DNA of 64,000 nucleotides from Plantactinospora soyae (lineage in GTDB: Bacteria; Actinomycetota; Actinomycetes; Mycobacteriales; Micromonosporaceae): NCBI RefSeq assembly GCF_014874095.1, contig NZ_JADBEB010000001.1, positions 8,184,001-8,248,000 on the forward strand, given 5' to 3'. Both the position numbers and the translations under genes were made by a program. Positions 35,560 through 44,104 of the stretch are shown in pieces (position 1 is the first letter of the stretch; every line of letters starts with the position of its first letter). Under the pieces are notes generated by a model. It did not search any database. It was not told where the DNA came from and worked only from the letters and a program-made list of their open reading frames with translations.

Positions 35560-35582
35560 GTCACTGTGCAGATGTCGGTAGG
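35560..35582 (-). promoter_or_regulatory. Candidate hydroxyproline-regulon operator, copy 2
   Basis: Same element as 25666-25688 (21 of 23 bases), with core GTGCAGATGTCGG. It lies between the end of the epimerase gene and the start of metalloprotease 1. A weaker relative (ACACGTGCAGGAG) sits about 20 bases to its right. Confidence 0.65.
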
Positions 35583-35636
35583 TGGATCGGCCACTTGCGA
35601 CACGTGCAGGAGTGACCGCCGGACGAACGGCGTCGG

Positions 35637-36641
35637 TCAGATCCGGAAACCCTCGGGGAACGGATCCTCGGGGTCGAGCAGGTACTGCGCGGTGCCGGTG
35701 ATCCAGGCCCGGCCGGTCACCGTGGGTATCACGGCCGGCAGGTCGCCGACCGTCGTGGTCTCCACCAGCCGGCCGGTGAACCGGGTCCCGATCACGGACT
35801 CGTTGACGAACGGCATCCCCAGGCCCAGCGTGCCGCGGGCGTGCCGCTGGGCCATCCGGGCGGAGGTGCCGGTACCGCACGGCGAGCGGTCCACCCAGCC
35901 GGGATGGATGACCACCGCGTTGCGGGCGTCCGCACCGTCCGTGCCGTCCTGGACGATCTGCACGTGCCGACAGTCGTCGATGGCGGGGATCGTCGGATGT
36001 CGGGGCGCCGCCTGCTCGTTGATCGCATCCATGATCCGAAGTCCGCGCCGGATGAGTTCGGGCACGGCCGCCGGCTCCACCGGCAGTCCCAGGTCCACGG
36101 CGTCCACTATGGCGTAGAAGTTGCCGCCGAACGCCATGTCGTACCGGATCGTGCCGATCTCGCCGCCCACCTCCACCTTCCGGTCCGCGGCGAGCAGGAA
36201 CGAGGGCACGTTACGGATGGTCACCGCGGTGGCCCGGCCGTCCCGCACCGCGACCTCCACCGTCACCAGTCCGGCCGGGGTGTCCAGCCGGATCGTGGTG
36301 ACCGGCTCGACGACCGGCACCATCCCGGTCTCGACCAGCACCGTGGCCACCCCGATCGACCCGTGCCCGCACATCGGCAGGCAGCCGGAGACCTCGATGA
36401 ACAGCACGCCGTAGTCGGCGTCCGGCCGGGTCGGCGGTTGCAGGATCGCGCCGGACATCGCCGAGTGTCCGCGCGGCTCGGACATCAGCAGCCGGCGCAG
36501 GCCGTCCCGGTCCCGTTCGAAGAGCAGCTTCCGCTCCAGCATGGTGGCGCCGGGCAGCGTACCGACGCCGCCGGTGATGACCCGGGTGGGCATCCCCTCG
36601 GTGTGCGAGTCGACGGCGTGCAGGACCAGCCGGCTACGCAT
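35637..36641 (-). CDS. 4-hydroxyproline 2-epimerase (proline racemase family)
   Basis: 334 aa. Both catalytic cysteines are present: C91 in MCGHGSIG and C255 in SPCGTGTSA. This separates it from the hydroxyproline dehydratase branch, which has Thr at one site. Interconverts trans-4-hydroxy-L-proline and cis-4-hydroxy-D-proline, the first step of the bacterial pathway. Its ATG overlaps the end of the deaminase gene by 8 bases. Last gene of the hydroxyproline operon. Specificity over proline is inferred mainly from the operon. Confidence 0.92.
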   Translation of the reverse strand: MRSRLVLHAVDSHTEGMPTRVITGGVGTLPGATMLERKLLFERDRDGLRRLLMSEPRGHSAMSGAILQPPTRPDADYGVLFIEVSGCLPMCGHGSIGVATVLVETGMVPVVEPVTTIRLDTPAGLVTVEVAVRDGRATAVTIRNVPSFLLAADRKVEVGGEIGTIRYDMAFGGNFYAIVDAVDLGLPVEPAAVPELIRRGLRIMDAINEQAAPRHPTIPAIDDCRHVQIVQDGTDGADARNAVVIHPGWVDRSPCGTGTSARMAQRHARGTLGLGMPFVNESVIGTRFTGRLVETTTVGDLPAVIPTVTGRAWITGTAQYLLDPEDPFPEGFRI

Positions 36642-37530
36642 CGGCGTGGGCCTTCAGCGCCCGTTCCATGTCCTTGGTCACCTGGGTCCGCGCCGGGGCC
36701 GGCAACGTTCCGCGCGGTGGCCGGCACGGTCCGCCGTACCGGCCGGCCAACTCCATGCCCAGCTTGATCGCCTGGACGAACTCCGGTCGGGAGTCCCAGC
36801 CGAAGATGGGATGCAGCTCGGCGTAGAGCGGCAGGGCCGCCGCCAGGTCGCGGGCCCGGCACAGCTCGTAGAGGCGTACGGAGAGCCGGGGCAGCGCGTT
36901 CGGGAACCCGGCTATCCACCCGGTCGCACCGCAGACCACCAGTTCCAGCAGTACGTCGTCCGCCCCGGCCAGTACGTCCAGGTGCGGGGCGAGGTCCCGG
37001 ATCCGGTGCAGCCGGCGGACGTCCCCGCTGAACTCCTTGACGGCCACCACACCGTCGGTCTCGGCGACCGCCGCGAGCAGTTCGGGGGTCAGGTCCACCT
37101 TGGTGTCGAACGGGTTGTTGTACGCCACCACCGGCAGCCCGACCCCGGCCACCTCCCGGTAGTGCGCCAGGACGTCGGCGTGCTGGGCCGCGTAGGTGTT
37201 CGGCGGCAGTGCCAGTACCGCGTGGGCACCGACGCTCTGCGCCTGTTCGGCCCACTGCCGGGACTGGCGGCTGCCGTACCCGCCCACGCCGGGCACCACG
37301 GAGAAGCCCGGCGGCGCCGCCTGTACGGTGGCCCGGACCACGTCGGCGCGCTCGGCGTCGGAGAGGTTCTGGTACTCCCCCAGTGATCCGCACGGAGTCA
37401 CCCCGTGGCAGCCCTCGTCGGCCAACCACTGCACGTGCTCCTGGAGCCGGTCGAAGTCGACCGAGAGGTCATCGCGGAACGGCGTGGGAATCGCGACCAC
37501 GACGCCCTGCCACGGTTTGCGAGCTGTCAC
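36634..37530 (-). CDS. DHDPS-family deaminase (pyrroline-4-hydroxy-2-carboxylate deaminase)
   Basis: 298 aa, DapA/NAL superfamily TIM barrel. Schiff-base Lys165 in VVAVKEFSGD, Tyr137 in VVAYNNP, and GVTPCGSLGEY. In this operon the expected reaction is pyrroline-4-hydroxy-2-carboxylate to alpha-KGSA plus ammonia. The same superfamily also contains 2-keto-3-deoxy-L-arabonate dehydratase, which gives the same product, so a double role is possible. GTG start at 37530 overlaps the upstream stop by 4 bases. Confidence 0.9.
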   Translation of the reverse strand: MTARKPWQGVVVAIPTPFRDDLSVDFDRLQEHVQWLADEGCHGVTPCGSLGEYQNLSDAERADVVRATVQAAPPGFSVVPGVGGYGSRQSRQWAEQAQSVGAHAVLALPPNTYAAQHADVLAHYREVAGVGLPVVAYNNPFDTKVDLTPELLAAVAETDGVVAVKEFSGDVRRLHRIRDLAPHLDVLAGADDVLLELVVCGATGWIAGFPNALPRLSVRLYELCRARDLAAALPLYAELHPIFGWDSRPEFVQAIKLGMELAGRYGGPCRPPRGTLPAPARTQVTKDMERALKAHADA

Positions 37531-39041
37531 TGGGGTGTTCCTCTCTCGGCGACGGTACCCAGCGGTACCGGCAGCACAATCTGACGGTTGGCGAAGCCTT
37601 CGAGCGGCTGCTCCCGGCCGGACGCGGCGGCGAGCAGGCAGGCGGCGGCCCGGCCACAGACCCGGCCCTGGCACAGTCCCATGCCGATCCGGGTGACCAG
37701 TTTCAGCGCGCGGACGTCGTCCAGCCCGTACGCGGCCACGTCGGCGCGCAGCCGGCCGGCGGTGACCTCCTCGCAGCGGCACACCACGGTGTCGTCGGTG
37801 AGCCAGCCGGTCCAGCCGGCCGGCACCGGGTGCGCCTCGTGCAGGGCGGCGGCGAAGCGCCGCTGCCGGACCGCCCGACGGGCGACCGGCGCGGCGGCCC
37901 GGGCCAGTCCGGCGTCGTCCAGCAGCCCGAGCCGGTGCGCGGCGGCGAGTCCGGCCAGCCGCCCCTCGCTGATCGCCAGGTCGGCGCCGCCCACCCCGGT
38001 CGCCTCGCCGGCCACCAGAACTCCCGGCACGCTGCTGCGGCCCCACTGGTCCACCTCGACCACCAGGCTGCCGTCGGCCGGATCGACCCGGGTGGCACAG
38101 CCCAGCGCGACGGCCAGCTCGACCGACGGCGTGAAGCCGTGACCCACGCAGACGGCGTCCACCGGCACGGTCCGGGTCACCGCACCCGCTGCCCAGTCCG
38201 GGTCCACCTGGCTGACCGTGGCGCGCAGCCCGTCGTCGTACTCCCGCACCTCGGTGACCGCCTGGCCGCGCCAGACCGGCACGCCGAGCCGGCGCAGCGC
38301 GCCGAGGTAGCGGGCCGCCTCCACCAGCTTGCCCGGGGTCGCGGCGACCGCGCGGGGGTGCCGGGCCCATCGCCGCAGCGGCGCGGCCTCGACCACCGCC
38401 GCCACCCGCGCGCCGGCCCGGGCCAGCCCGACGGCGACGGTGAGCAGGAACGGTCCGGTGCCGGCCACCAGCACCCGCCGGCCCACCAGGACGCCCTGTC
38501 CCTTGGCCAGCGCCTGGGCGGCCCCGGCGGTGACCACACCTGGCAGGTCCCAGCCGGGGAACGGGACCACCCGGTCGTGCCCGCCGGGCGCCAGCACCAG
38601 CGCCGGGGCGGTCAGGGTCGCCGGGCCGTCCGGGCCGATCAGCCGCAGCGTCATCCCGCCCGGACCGCCGTCCCCGGCGTCGACCGGCCGGCCTCCCCCG
38701 GCGTCGCCGGCCGGCCTCCCGTTGGCCGCCGACGCGCCGGCGGCGGCAGGATTCCCGTCCGCCGACCCGTCCTCGACGGAGGTCGACCAGACCTGGTGCC
38801 GGGTGCGGAAGGTGATCCGGGGGTGCGCCAGGGCCGCCCGCAGCAGCCCGTCCGCCCGGCGGGAGTGCGCCGTCGCCGGTACGCCGGCCACGGTCGGCTG
38901 GCGCAGGTACTGCCCCCCGGGACGCTGGCCCAGGTCGACGACGACGACCGTGGCACCGGCGTCCGCCGCCGCGACCGCCGCGGCGAGGCCGGCCGGGCCG
39001 GCACCGACCACGGCCAGCGGAGCCGCTCCGGTGGCGCTCAC
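37527..39041 (-). CDS. D-hydroxyproline dehydrogenase, NAD(FAD)-binding alpha subunit
   Basis: 504 aa. N-terminal FAD motif GAGPAGLAAAVAAADAG, second dinucleotide motif VAGTGPFLLTVAVGLARAG, and a C-terminal BFD-like [2Fe-2S] region with CRCEEVTAG and CQGRVC. This is the HcnB/OoxA/LhpA-like subunit of multi-subunit amino-acid dehydrogenases. An alanine/glycine-rich insertion (about 90-130) is unusual. Overlaps both neighbours by 4 bases. Works with the two following entries to oxidise cis-4-hydroxy-D-proline to the pyrroline. Confidence 0.9.
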   Translation of the reverse strand: MSATGAAPLAVVGAGPAGLAAAVAAADAGATVVVVDLGQRPGGQYLRQPTVAGVPATAHSRRADGLLRAALAHPRITFRTRHQVWSTSVEDGSADGNPAAAGASAANGRPAGDAGGGRPVDAGDGGPGGMTLRLIGPDGPATLTAPALVLAPGGHDRVVPFPGWDLPGVVTAGAAQALAKGQGVLVGRRVLVAGTGPFLLTVAVGLARAGARVAAVVEAAPLRRWARHPRAVAATPGKLVEAARYLGALRRLGVPVWRGQAVTEVREYDDGLRATVSQVDPDWAAGAVTRTVPVDAVCVGHGFTPSVELAVALGCATRVDPADGSLVVEVDQWGRSSVPGVLVAGEATGVGGADLAISEGRLAGLAAAHRLGLLDDAGLARAAAPVARRAVRQRRFAAALHEAHPVPAGWTGWLTDDTVVCRCEEVTAGRLRADVAAYGLDDVRALKLVTRIGMGLCQGRVCGRAAACLLAAASGREQPLEGFANRQIVLPVPLGTVAERGTPQ

Positions 39042-39334
39042 GGCGTGACCTCCCCGGCTCCGCGCTGGGTGTCGACCGTGTCGCCGGGTGCGGCCGGGCG
39101 CAGGCAGGCCCGCACCCCGGGTTCACCGTTGCACACCACCAGGCAGTCGAAACAGATCCCGATGCCGCAGAAGACGCCACGGGGCCGGTCGGCGAACCGG
39201 GTCCGCCGGGTCGTCCGCCGCCCGGCGGCCAGCAACGCCGCCGCCACCGTCTGACCGGCGCGCACCGGTACCGGATCACCGTCGACGGTGATGGTGAACT
39301 CGGCCGGGCCGGTGCCGGCCTCAGGCGGCGGCAC
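39038..39334 (-). CDS. [2Fe-2S] small subunit of D-hydroxyproline dehydrogenase
   Basis: 98 aa Fer2_4 protein. Cluster cysteines C56-x4-C61-x2-C64-x12-C77 (FCGIGICFDC, then RAC). GTG start at 39334 overlaps the preceding oxidase gene by 14 bases; the longer in-frame reading back to 39460 lies inside that gene and is spurious. HcnA/OoxC-like partner that passes electrons between the two flavin subunits. Confidence 0.88.
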   Translation of the reverse strand: MPPPEAGTGPAEFTITVDGDPVPVRAGQTVAAALLAAGRRTTRRTRFADRPRGVFCGIGICFDCLVVCNGEPGVRACLRPAAPGDTVDTQRGAGEVTP

Positions 39335-40502
39335 GGGCGTTCTCCTGCGCGGCGGCGAACCGGAGCGGCGCGAAGGGGCGCAGGTCCAGATCCGGGGTCT
39401 CGCCCACGATGGCCTGGGCGACCAGCCGGCCCGTGGCCGGCGCCAGCCCGATACCGGCACCCTCGTGCCCGTGCGCGTGCACCAGGCCGGGAGCGCGCGG
39501 GTCGGGCCCGATCACCGGCAGGTGGTCCGGGGAGAACGGCCGGAAGCCGTGGTAGACCCGCATCACCCGGACCCGGGCCAGCACCGGGAAGAGTCGTACC
39601 GCGCCCCGGGCCAGTTGGCGTACCGTGTCGGGGTTGGGCCGCCGGTCGAAGTCGACCAGTTCCCGGGAGGCGCCGATCAGGATGGTGCCGGCCGGCGTCC
39701 CCTCGACCACCGTGGAGGTCTGTAGCGTGGCGTCTCCGCTGGCGACGTTGTCCAGGTAGTCGGCGGAGTAGACCTTGTGCCGGACCAGCGGCGGGACCGG
39801 TTCGGTGACCAGGATGAAGCCCCGGCGCGGGGCGACCGGGACGGCGGCACCGGCCGACCCACCCAGCCGACCGGCCCAGGCACCGGCGGCGTTGACCACG
39901 TGTCCGGCGGCCACCGGGCCGGCGCCGGTGTCCACCCCGACCACCCGGCCGGCGCCGCTGCGGCGCAGGGCGGTGACCTCGGTACGCAACCGGACCTCGG
40001 CGCCGTGGTCCCGGGCCGCCGCCAGCAGCGCCGCGGCGGCCCGGGCCGGCATGACCTGCATGTCCTGCGGATAGAACACGCCGCCGGCCAGCTGCGGGGT
40101 GATGGCCGGCTCGTACCCGCGCACCCCGGCCGGATCCAGCGGTTCCACCACCACTCCCGCCTCGGCCTGCGCGGTCGCGGTCGCGCGCAGCCCGGCCAGC
40201 CCGGCCGGGGTCTCGGTGACGATGAGCCCGCCCTTGCGTTCCAGTTCGATGTCCCCGTACCGGCCGTCGAGTTCGGCCTCCCAGCGTTGCCAGAGCCCGT
40301 TGCTCAGCAACGCCAGCTCCAGTTCCGGGCCGGGCGGCTTGTCCGACACCAGCAGGTTCCCCTCGCCGGAACCGGTGGCACCGGCGACCAGGCCGGCCCG
40401 TTCCAGTACGACCACGCTCAGGCCGCGCCGGGCGCAGGCGTACGCGCACGCCGCACCGACGATGCCGGCGCCGACGACCGCCACGTCGAAGCTGCCTGCC
40501 AT
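39321..40502 (-). CDS. D-hydroxyproline dehydrogenase, FAD oxidoreductase beta subunit
   Basis: 393 aa, DadA/glycine-oxidase-type flavoprotein (DAO fold). FAD motif VAVVGAGIVGAACAYACARRG at the N-terminus and GHEGAGIGLAPATG at the C-terminus. Catalytic subunit oxidising the D-amino acid made by the epimerase. First gene of the catabolic operon proper; it starts 74 bp after the stop of metalloprotease 2, so read-through from the protease promoter is likely. Confidence 0.92.
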   Translation of the reverse strand: MAGSFDVAVVGAGIVGAACAYACARRGLSVVVLERAGLVAGATGSGEGNLLVSDKPPGPELELALLSNGLWQRWEAELDGRYGDIELERKGGLIVTETPAGLAGLRATATAQAEAGVVVEPLDPAGVRGYEPAITPQLAGGVFYPQDMQVMPARAAAALLAAARDHGAEVRLRTEVTALRRSGAGRVVGVDTGAGPVAAGHVVNAAGAWAGRLGGSAGAAVPVAPRRGFILVTEPVPPLVRHKVYSADYLDNVASGDATLQTSTVVEGTPAGTILIGASRELVDFDRRPNPDTVRQLARGAVRLFPVLARVRVMRVYHGFRPFSPDHLPVIGPDPRAPGLVHAHGHEGAGIGLAPATGRLVAQAIVGETPDLDLRPFAPLRFAAAQENARAAA

Positions 40503-40576
40503 GACGCCCCTCCCCCGGCTGGCTGGACCGCCCCGGCCCCGTCGGAGCGCGGGCGCGGCCCAGCCGGTTCGTTCCG

Positions 40577-42610
40577 TTACCTGTCGACCCGGCAGGTCGC
40601 AGTCGCCGTCCTGCTCGGATCGCTCTCCGACCTGGCGGTCAGGGTGATCCGGCCACTCGCCGTCGACGAGCCGCTGGCCGTGGCCACCGCCTTCACCGGA
40701 ACCGACCTGCCGAACGCCGCACTGGTCAGTTCGGTCGGCAGCACCACGGTCCAGCCCCGGCCGTTGACGGCGGCGGAGAGCCGGTAGACGTCCGACTTCA
40801 AATACGCGGAGACGTCCTCGGGGTGCGCCTGGCCGCCGGCCGAGTACCGGCCGGTGTTGGTGAGGGTGAAGGTGCAGGTCGCACCGGCACCCGTCGGGTT
40901 GCCGGTGGGGCCGCCCGCAGGCTGGGCCACCGCGACGCCCCGCTGCGACGGACCGGCCCCGTCCAGGTGCCGGACCCCGAGGGTGTACGACAGCAGCCCC
41001 GCCGCGTCGACCGACCGGTCGAGTACGTAGAAGTGCAGCCGGTTCGCCTCGTCGACGTACTCGTCCTCGCTGCCCGAGCGGGTGCCGGCGTGGAACAGCG
41101 CGTCGTTGAGCTGCCGGTAGTCGGCGACGGTCCGCTTCACCGGAGTGCCGTCCGGCTTGTAGTAGTCGACCATGTCGATGTCCTGCGGGTTGGCGTCGAC
41201 GACCCAGGTGAAGCAGGTGTAGCCGCAGGTGCTGGTCTCGGCGGTCTTGTTCTTGGCGATCAGTACGCCGTTGTCCGGGGTGAACGAGTCCGCCCCGATC
41301 CGCTGCACGGTCTCCAGGCTGTAGAAGTCGTACGCCGGACTGCCGGGACAGAGCGGGTCGGCGTTGATGTCACAGGCCGGGGTCAGGTCCCGGTCCATCC
41401 CGATCCGTACGCCCTGCACGTCCCGGGCACCGGGCACCGCCGAGCGGGCCTTGACCGTGATCACGGCGAGCCCGGTGGTCCGCAGTGCCTCCCGGGACAG
41501 CCGTACGACCTGCGCCTCGTCGATGTGGCCGAGTTTCAGCTTGCTCCGCAGCGTCTGCCCGGCCGGCATCGCGGCCCCCTGGCTGGCCGGCACCACCCAC
41601 CGGTTGTGCGGGCCACCCGGACCGTTGAACGAGCCCCGGTCCATCACGTCCCAGGTGCCCGACCCCACCCGCCGGTACGGCGACACGTACGGATTGTTGT
41701 TGTTGTCCGCGATCCCGAAGGTGTGCGCGATCTCGTGCGTGATGGTGCCGGAGCTCTCGCCCTGCCGCATGCTCGACGAGCCCCAGAGCTGGGCGCCGGC
41801 CTTCCAGGAGGTCCAGTCGACGTAGCGGGACCGGACCCAGTTGGGCAGGTTCGGATCGGGCGGGCCCCAGGCGTCCGGTACGTCCTCCCGGGTCTGGAAC
41901 ATCATCTCGCCGAACTCCTGCCAGACCGACGTCTCGTCGTAGCCGGCGTACACCCGCAGGACCAGGTCGAACCGGCTGCGGACGTCGGCGCCCTCGGCGG
42001 CCTGCCACAGCGCGTCCACGTCGCGGTCCAGGTTGCCGTCGCAGGTGTGCCCGGCCGGGCAGCCCGCCCGCTCCTGCCCGATGTCGTTGAGGCCGTACTC
42101 GAACTGGGGCCGGGGCAGCCGGTAGGGACCGAACGGGGTGAACTCCACCCCGACCCGCCCGTTGGTCTGCTCCATCCAGTACTCGTGCACGGTGTGGCCG
42201 TGGTTGAGCGCGCTGGGGGTGCCCCAGAAGTCGGCGTAGAACTTGGCCACGTCCGCCCGGGCGACCGGGGCGACCTGCGGGTTGCGGAACGGATCCGAGG
42301 CACGGGGCTGGGTGATGACGAACGGCTGGTCCGGGTTGTCGGCGGCGACCAGGGCGATTCTCAGCTTCCGCTGGCTGGGCTGCCGGGCCGGGTCGGCCCA
42401 GTTGCCGCCCGGCACCGCCCGGTAGTCGTCCCAGGTCATGGTCTCCTGGTCCTGCCAGTACTGCGGGTCGACCGGACCCAGCGGGCCGGCGGCCGGCCCG
42501 GCCTGGACGGATGCGGTTCCCGGCCCGGTCAGCAGGGCGGTCGCCGCGAGGGCCGCGACGCAGGTGACGTACGCCCTGCGGAGCTGGTTTCTGCGGATGA
42601 GGCGGCGCAA
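40577..42610 (-). CDS. Secreted M6-type zinc metalloprotease (paralogue 2)
   Basis: 677 aa with signal peptide (about 1-37). Zinc motif HEIAHTFGIAD (HExxHxxxxxD) and the same domain order as the protein at 33405, including the C-terminal Ig/NEW3-like module. TTG start at 42610 with AAGGAG about 8 bases upstream; an ATG 5 bases earlier is out of frame. Lies directly before the hydroxyproline dehydrogenase genes on the same strand, with no strong terminator between, so protease and catabolic genes may share a transcript. Confidence 0.87.
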   Translation of the reverse strand: MRRLIRRNQLRRAYVTCVAALAATALLTGPGTASVQAGPAAGPLGPVDPQYWQDQETMTWDDYRAVPGGNWADPARQPSQRKLRIALVAADNPDQPFVITQPRASDPFRNPQVAPVARADVAKFYADFWGTPSALNHGHTVHEYWMEQTNGRVGVEFTPFGPYRLPRPQFEYGLNDIGQERAGCPAGHTCDGNLDRDVDALWQAAEGADVRSRFDLVLRVYAGYDETSVWQEFGEMMFQTREDVPDAWGPPDPNLPNWVRSRYVDWTSWKAGAQLWGSSSMRQGESSGTITHEIAHTFGIADNNNNPYVSPYRRVGSGTWDVMDRGSFNGPGGPHNRWVVPASQGAAMPAGQTLRSKLKLGHIDEAQVVRLSREALRTTGLAVITVKARSAVPGARDVQGVRIGMDRDLTPACDINADPLCPGSPAYDFYSLETVQRIGADSFTPDNGVLIAKNKTAETSTCGYTCFTWVVDANPQDIDMVDYYKPDGTPVKRTVADYRQLNDALFHAGTRSGSEDEYVDEANRLHFYVLDRSVDAAGLLSYTLGVRHLDGAGPSQRGVAVAQPAGGPTGNPTGAGATCTFTLTNTGRYSAGGQAHPEDVSAYLKSDVYRLSAAVNGRGWTVVLPTELTSAAFGRSVPVKAVATASGSSTASGRITLTARSESDPSRTATATCRVDR

Positions 42611-42737
42611 CGCATCTCCTTCGGTCGGAGCCGGCGATACCGCAGCACGGTACGGACGGCGCCGGGCCGGAGTCTTCGAACAAGTGCAGAAAGCCCGGTC
42701 GCCGGATCAGGACTCCTGTTGGGACTTGCCTCGCACG

Positions 42738-42758
42738 TTGCGCGGAACCCTTGCGCGG
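42738..42758. promoter_or_regulatory. Direct repeat TTGCGCGG x2 between the protease and regulator genes
   Basis: Two TTGCGCGG copies (42738-42745 and 42751-42758), 13 bp apart, in the 249-bp region between metalloprotease 2 and the divergent PucR-type regulator. A possible regulator site. Further left, GTGCAGA near 42674 shares the first bases of the 23-bp element. Confidence 0.4.
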
Positions 42759-42859
42759 GTGGCCCGGCCCGTCAGAGGGTAAGGACCGGCGGTCGGCGTG
42801 GATTCGACAACCCGGCGGGGCTCGATGCCGCCGACGGGCCATGACGGTCAGGGGACGGC

Positions 42860-44092
42860 ATGCACGCGGAGTTGCAACGCATCGTCGACGCGGTCGCGAC
42901 CCGGGTCGGCCGGCCGGCCCTGATCGAGGACCGTCGGCAGCGGGTGGTCGTCTACAGCGAGCACACCGGGCTGATGGACGACGTACGCCGGACCTCGATC
43001 CTGCGTCGGCACACGACGCCGGAGGTCATCTCGTGGTTCCGCGACGCGGGCATCATGAAGGCGCGCGACCCGATCCGCACGCCGGCCTGCCCGGAGCTGG
43101 ATCTGCTGCCCCGGCTCTGTGTGCCGATCTTCCACCACGACCTGCTGCTCGGCTTCGTCTGGTTCATCGACGCCGACGGCGGTATGACGGACACCGACAT
43201 CGAGGTCGTCACCCGGGCGACCGGGGAGCTGTCGCTGGCGCTCTACCGGGAGAACCTGCTCGGGGAACTGGCCTCGCAACGCGAGGCGGAGGCGGCCCGG
43301 ACCCTGCTGGTCGACAGCGCGGAGACCCGCAACGAGGTGGTCCGCTCACTGCTCGCCGACGGTGTGGTGGCGAGCGACCGGCCGGCTACGGCACTGGTGG
43401 CCCAGCTCGTTCCGACCCGGGGGCAGGTGCTGGACGAGGTCGCCCGGATCGCGCTGGAGCAGGTGCTGGTGGCGACCCGGCGGTGGATCGGCGTACGGGA
43501 GGCACTGCATCTGATCCGCCACGACCAGGGTGTACTGCTGATCTGCGGCGGCCAGGTCGCCGGGCGCCCGTCCACCGAGGCCGCCGCCAAGTATCTGAGC
43601 GAGGCGCTGCACAACGCGACCCGGAACCTGACCTCGGTGGCCCGGGTGGTGGTCGGCGTCGGCGAGCCCCGGCCCCGGCTCGCGGACGCCGTGCACTCCT
43701 ACGACGAGGCGCTCCAGTCCGCCCGGGTGGCGGTGCAGCTGCCCGCGCTGGGCCGGATCATCTCGTGGGCGAACCTCGGGATCTACCGGATGCTGTCCCG
43801 GATGGACGACCAGCACCTCGACCTGGCCGGGGTCCATCCGGGCCTGGAGCGGCTGCTCCGCGAGGACGCCAACCAGGTGCTGCTGGAGACCCTGGAGACG
43901 TACCTGGACCTGGCCGGGAACGCGCACGCCACCGCAGAGCAGTTGCGGCTGCACCGGACCACGCTCTACTACCGGCTGCACCGGGTGGAGCAACTCGCCG
44001 AGACCGACCTCAAGGACGGCAACGAACGGCTCTGCCTGCACCTGGCGTTGAAGCTGGGTCGCCTCACCGGGCACTACCGGCCGGGACACTGA
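42860..44092 (+). CDS. PucR/CdaR-family transcriptional regulator
   Basis: 410 aa. N-terminal GAF-like sensor (about 1-140), middle GGDEF-like region (about 160-300) and C-terminal PucR helix-turn-helix (about 350-405; TAEQLRLHRTTLYYRLHRVEQL). Such regulators usually activate nitrogen or amino-acid catabolic operons on binding a pathway metabolite. It diverges from the protease/hydroxyproline operon, which makes it the prime candidate for its regulator. Ends 12 bp before a convergent gene. Confidence 0.88.
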   Translation: MHAELQRIVDAVATRVGRPALIEDRRQRVVVYSEHTGLMDDVRRTSILRRHTTPEVISWFRDAGIMKARDPIRTPACPELDLLPRLCVPIFHHDLLLGFVWFIDADGGMTDTDIEVVTRATGELSLALYRENLLGELASQREAEAARTLLVDSAETRNEVVRSLLADGVVASDRPATALVAQLVPTRGQVLDEVARIALEQVLVATRRWIGVREALHLIRHDQGVLLICGGQVAGRPSTEAAAKYLSEALHNATRNLTSVARVVVGVGEPRPRLADAVHSYDEALQSARVAVQLPALGRIISWANLGIYRMLSRMDDQHLDLAGVHPGLERLLREDANQVLLETLETYLDLAGNAHATAEQLRLHRTTLYYRLHRVEQLAETDLKDGNERLCLHLALKLGRLTGHYRPGH

Positions 44093-44104
44093 GGCGGTCG
44101 GGAC

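Noticed and set aside
36634-40449. A single minus-strand reading frame of 1271 codons
   Set aside because: Only its last 298 codons (from GTG 37530) encode a recognisable protein, the DHDPS-family deaminase. The rest is arginine/glycine/proline-rich out-of-frame sequence across the dehydrogenase genes.
33405-42610. Reading the hydroxyproline cluster as proline racemase plus lysine biosynthesis (dapA)
   Set aside because: The adjacent three-part D-amino-acid dehydrogenase and an alpha-KGSA dehydrogenase elsewhere in the window fit hydroxyproline catabolism; no other lysine genes are present.
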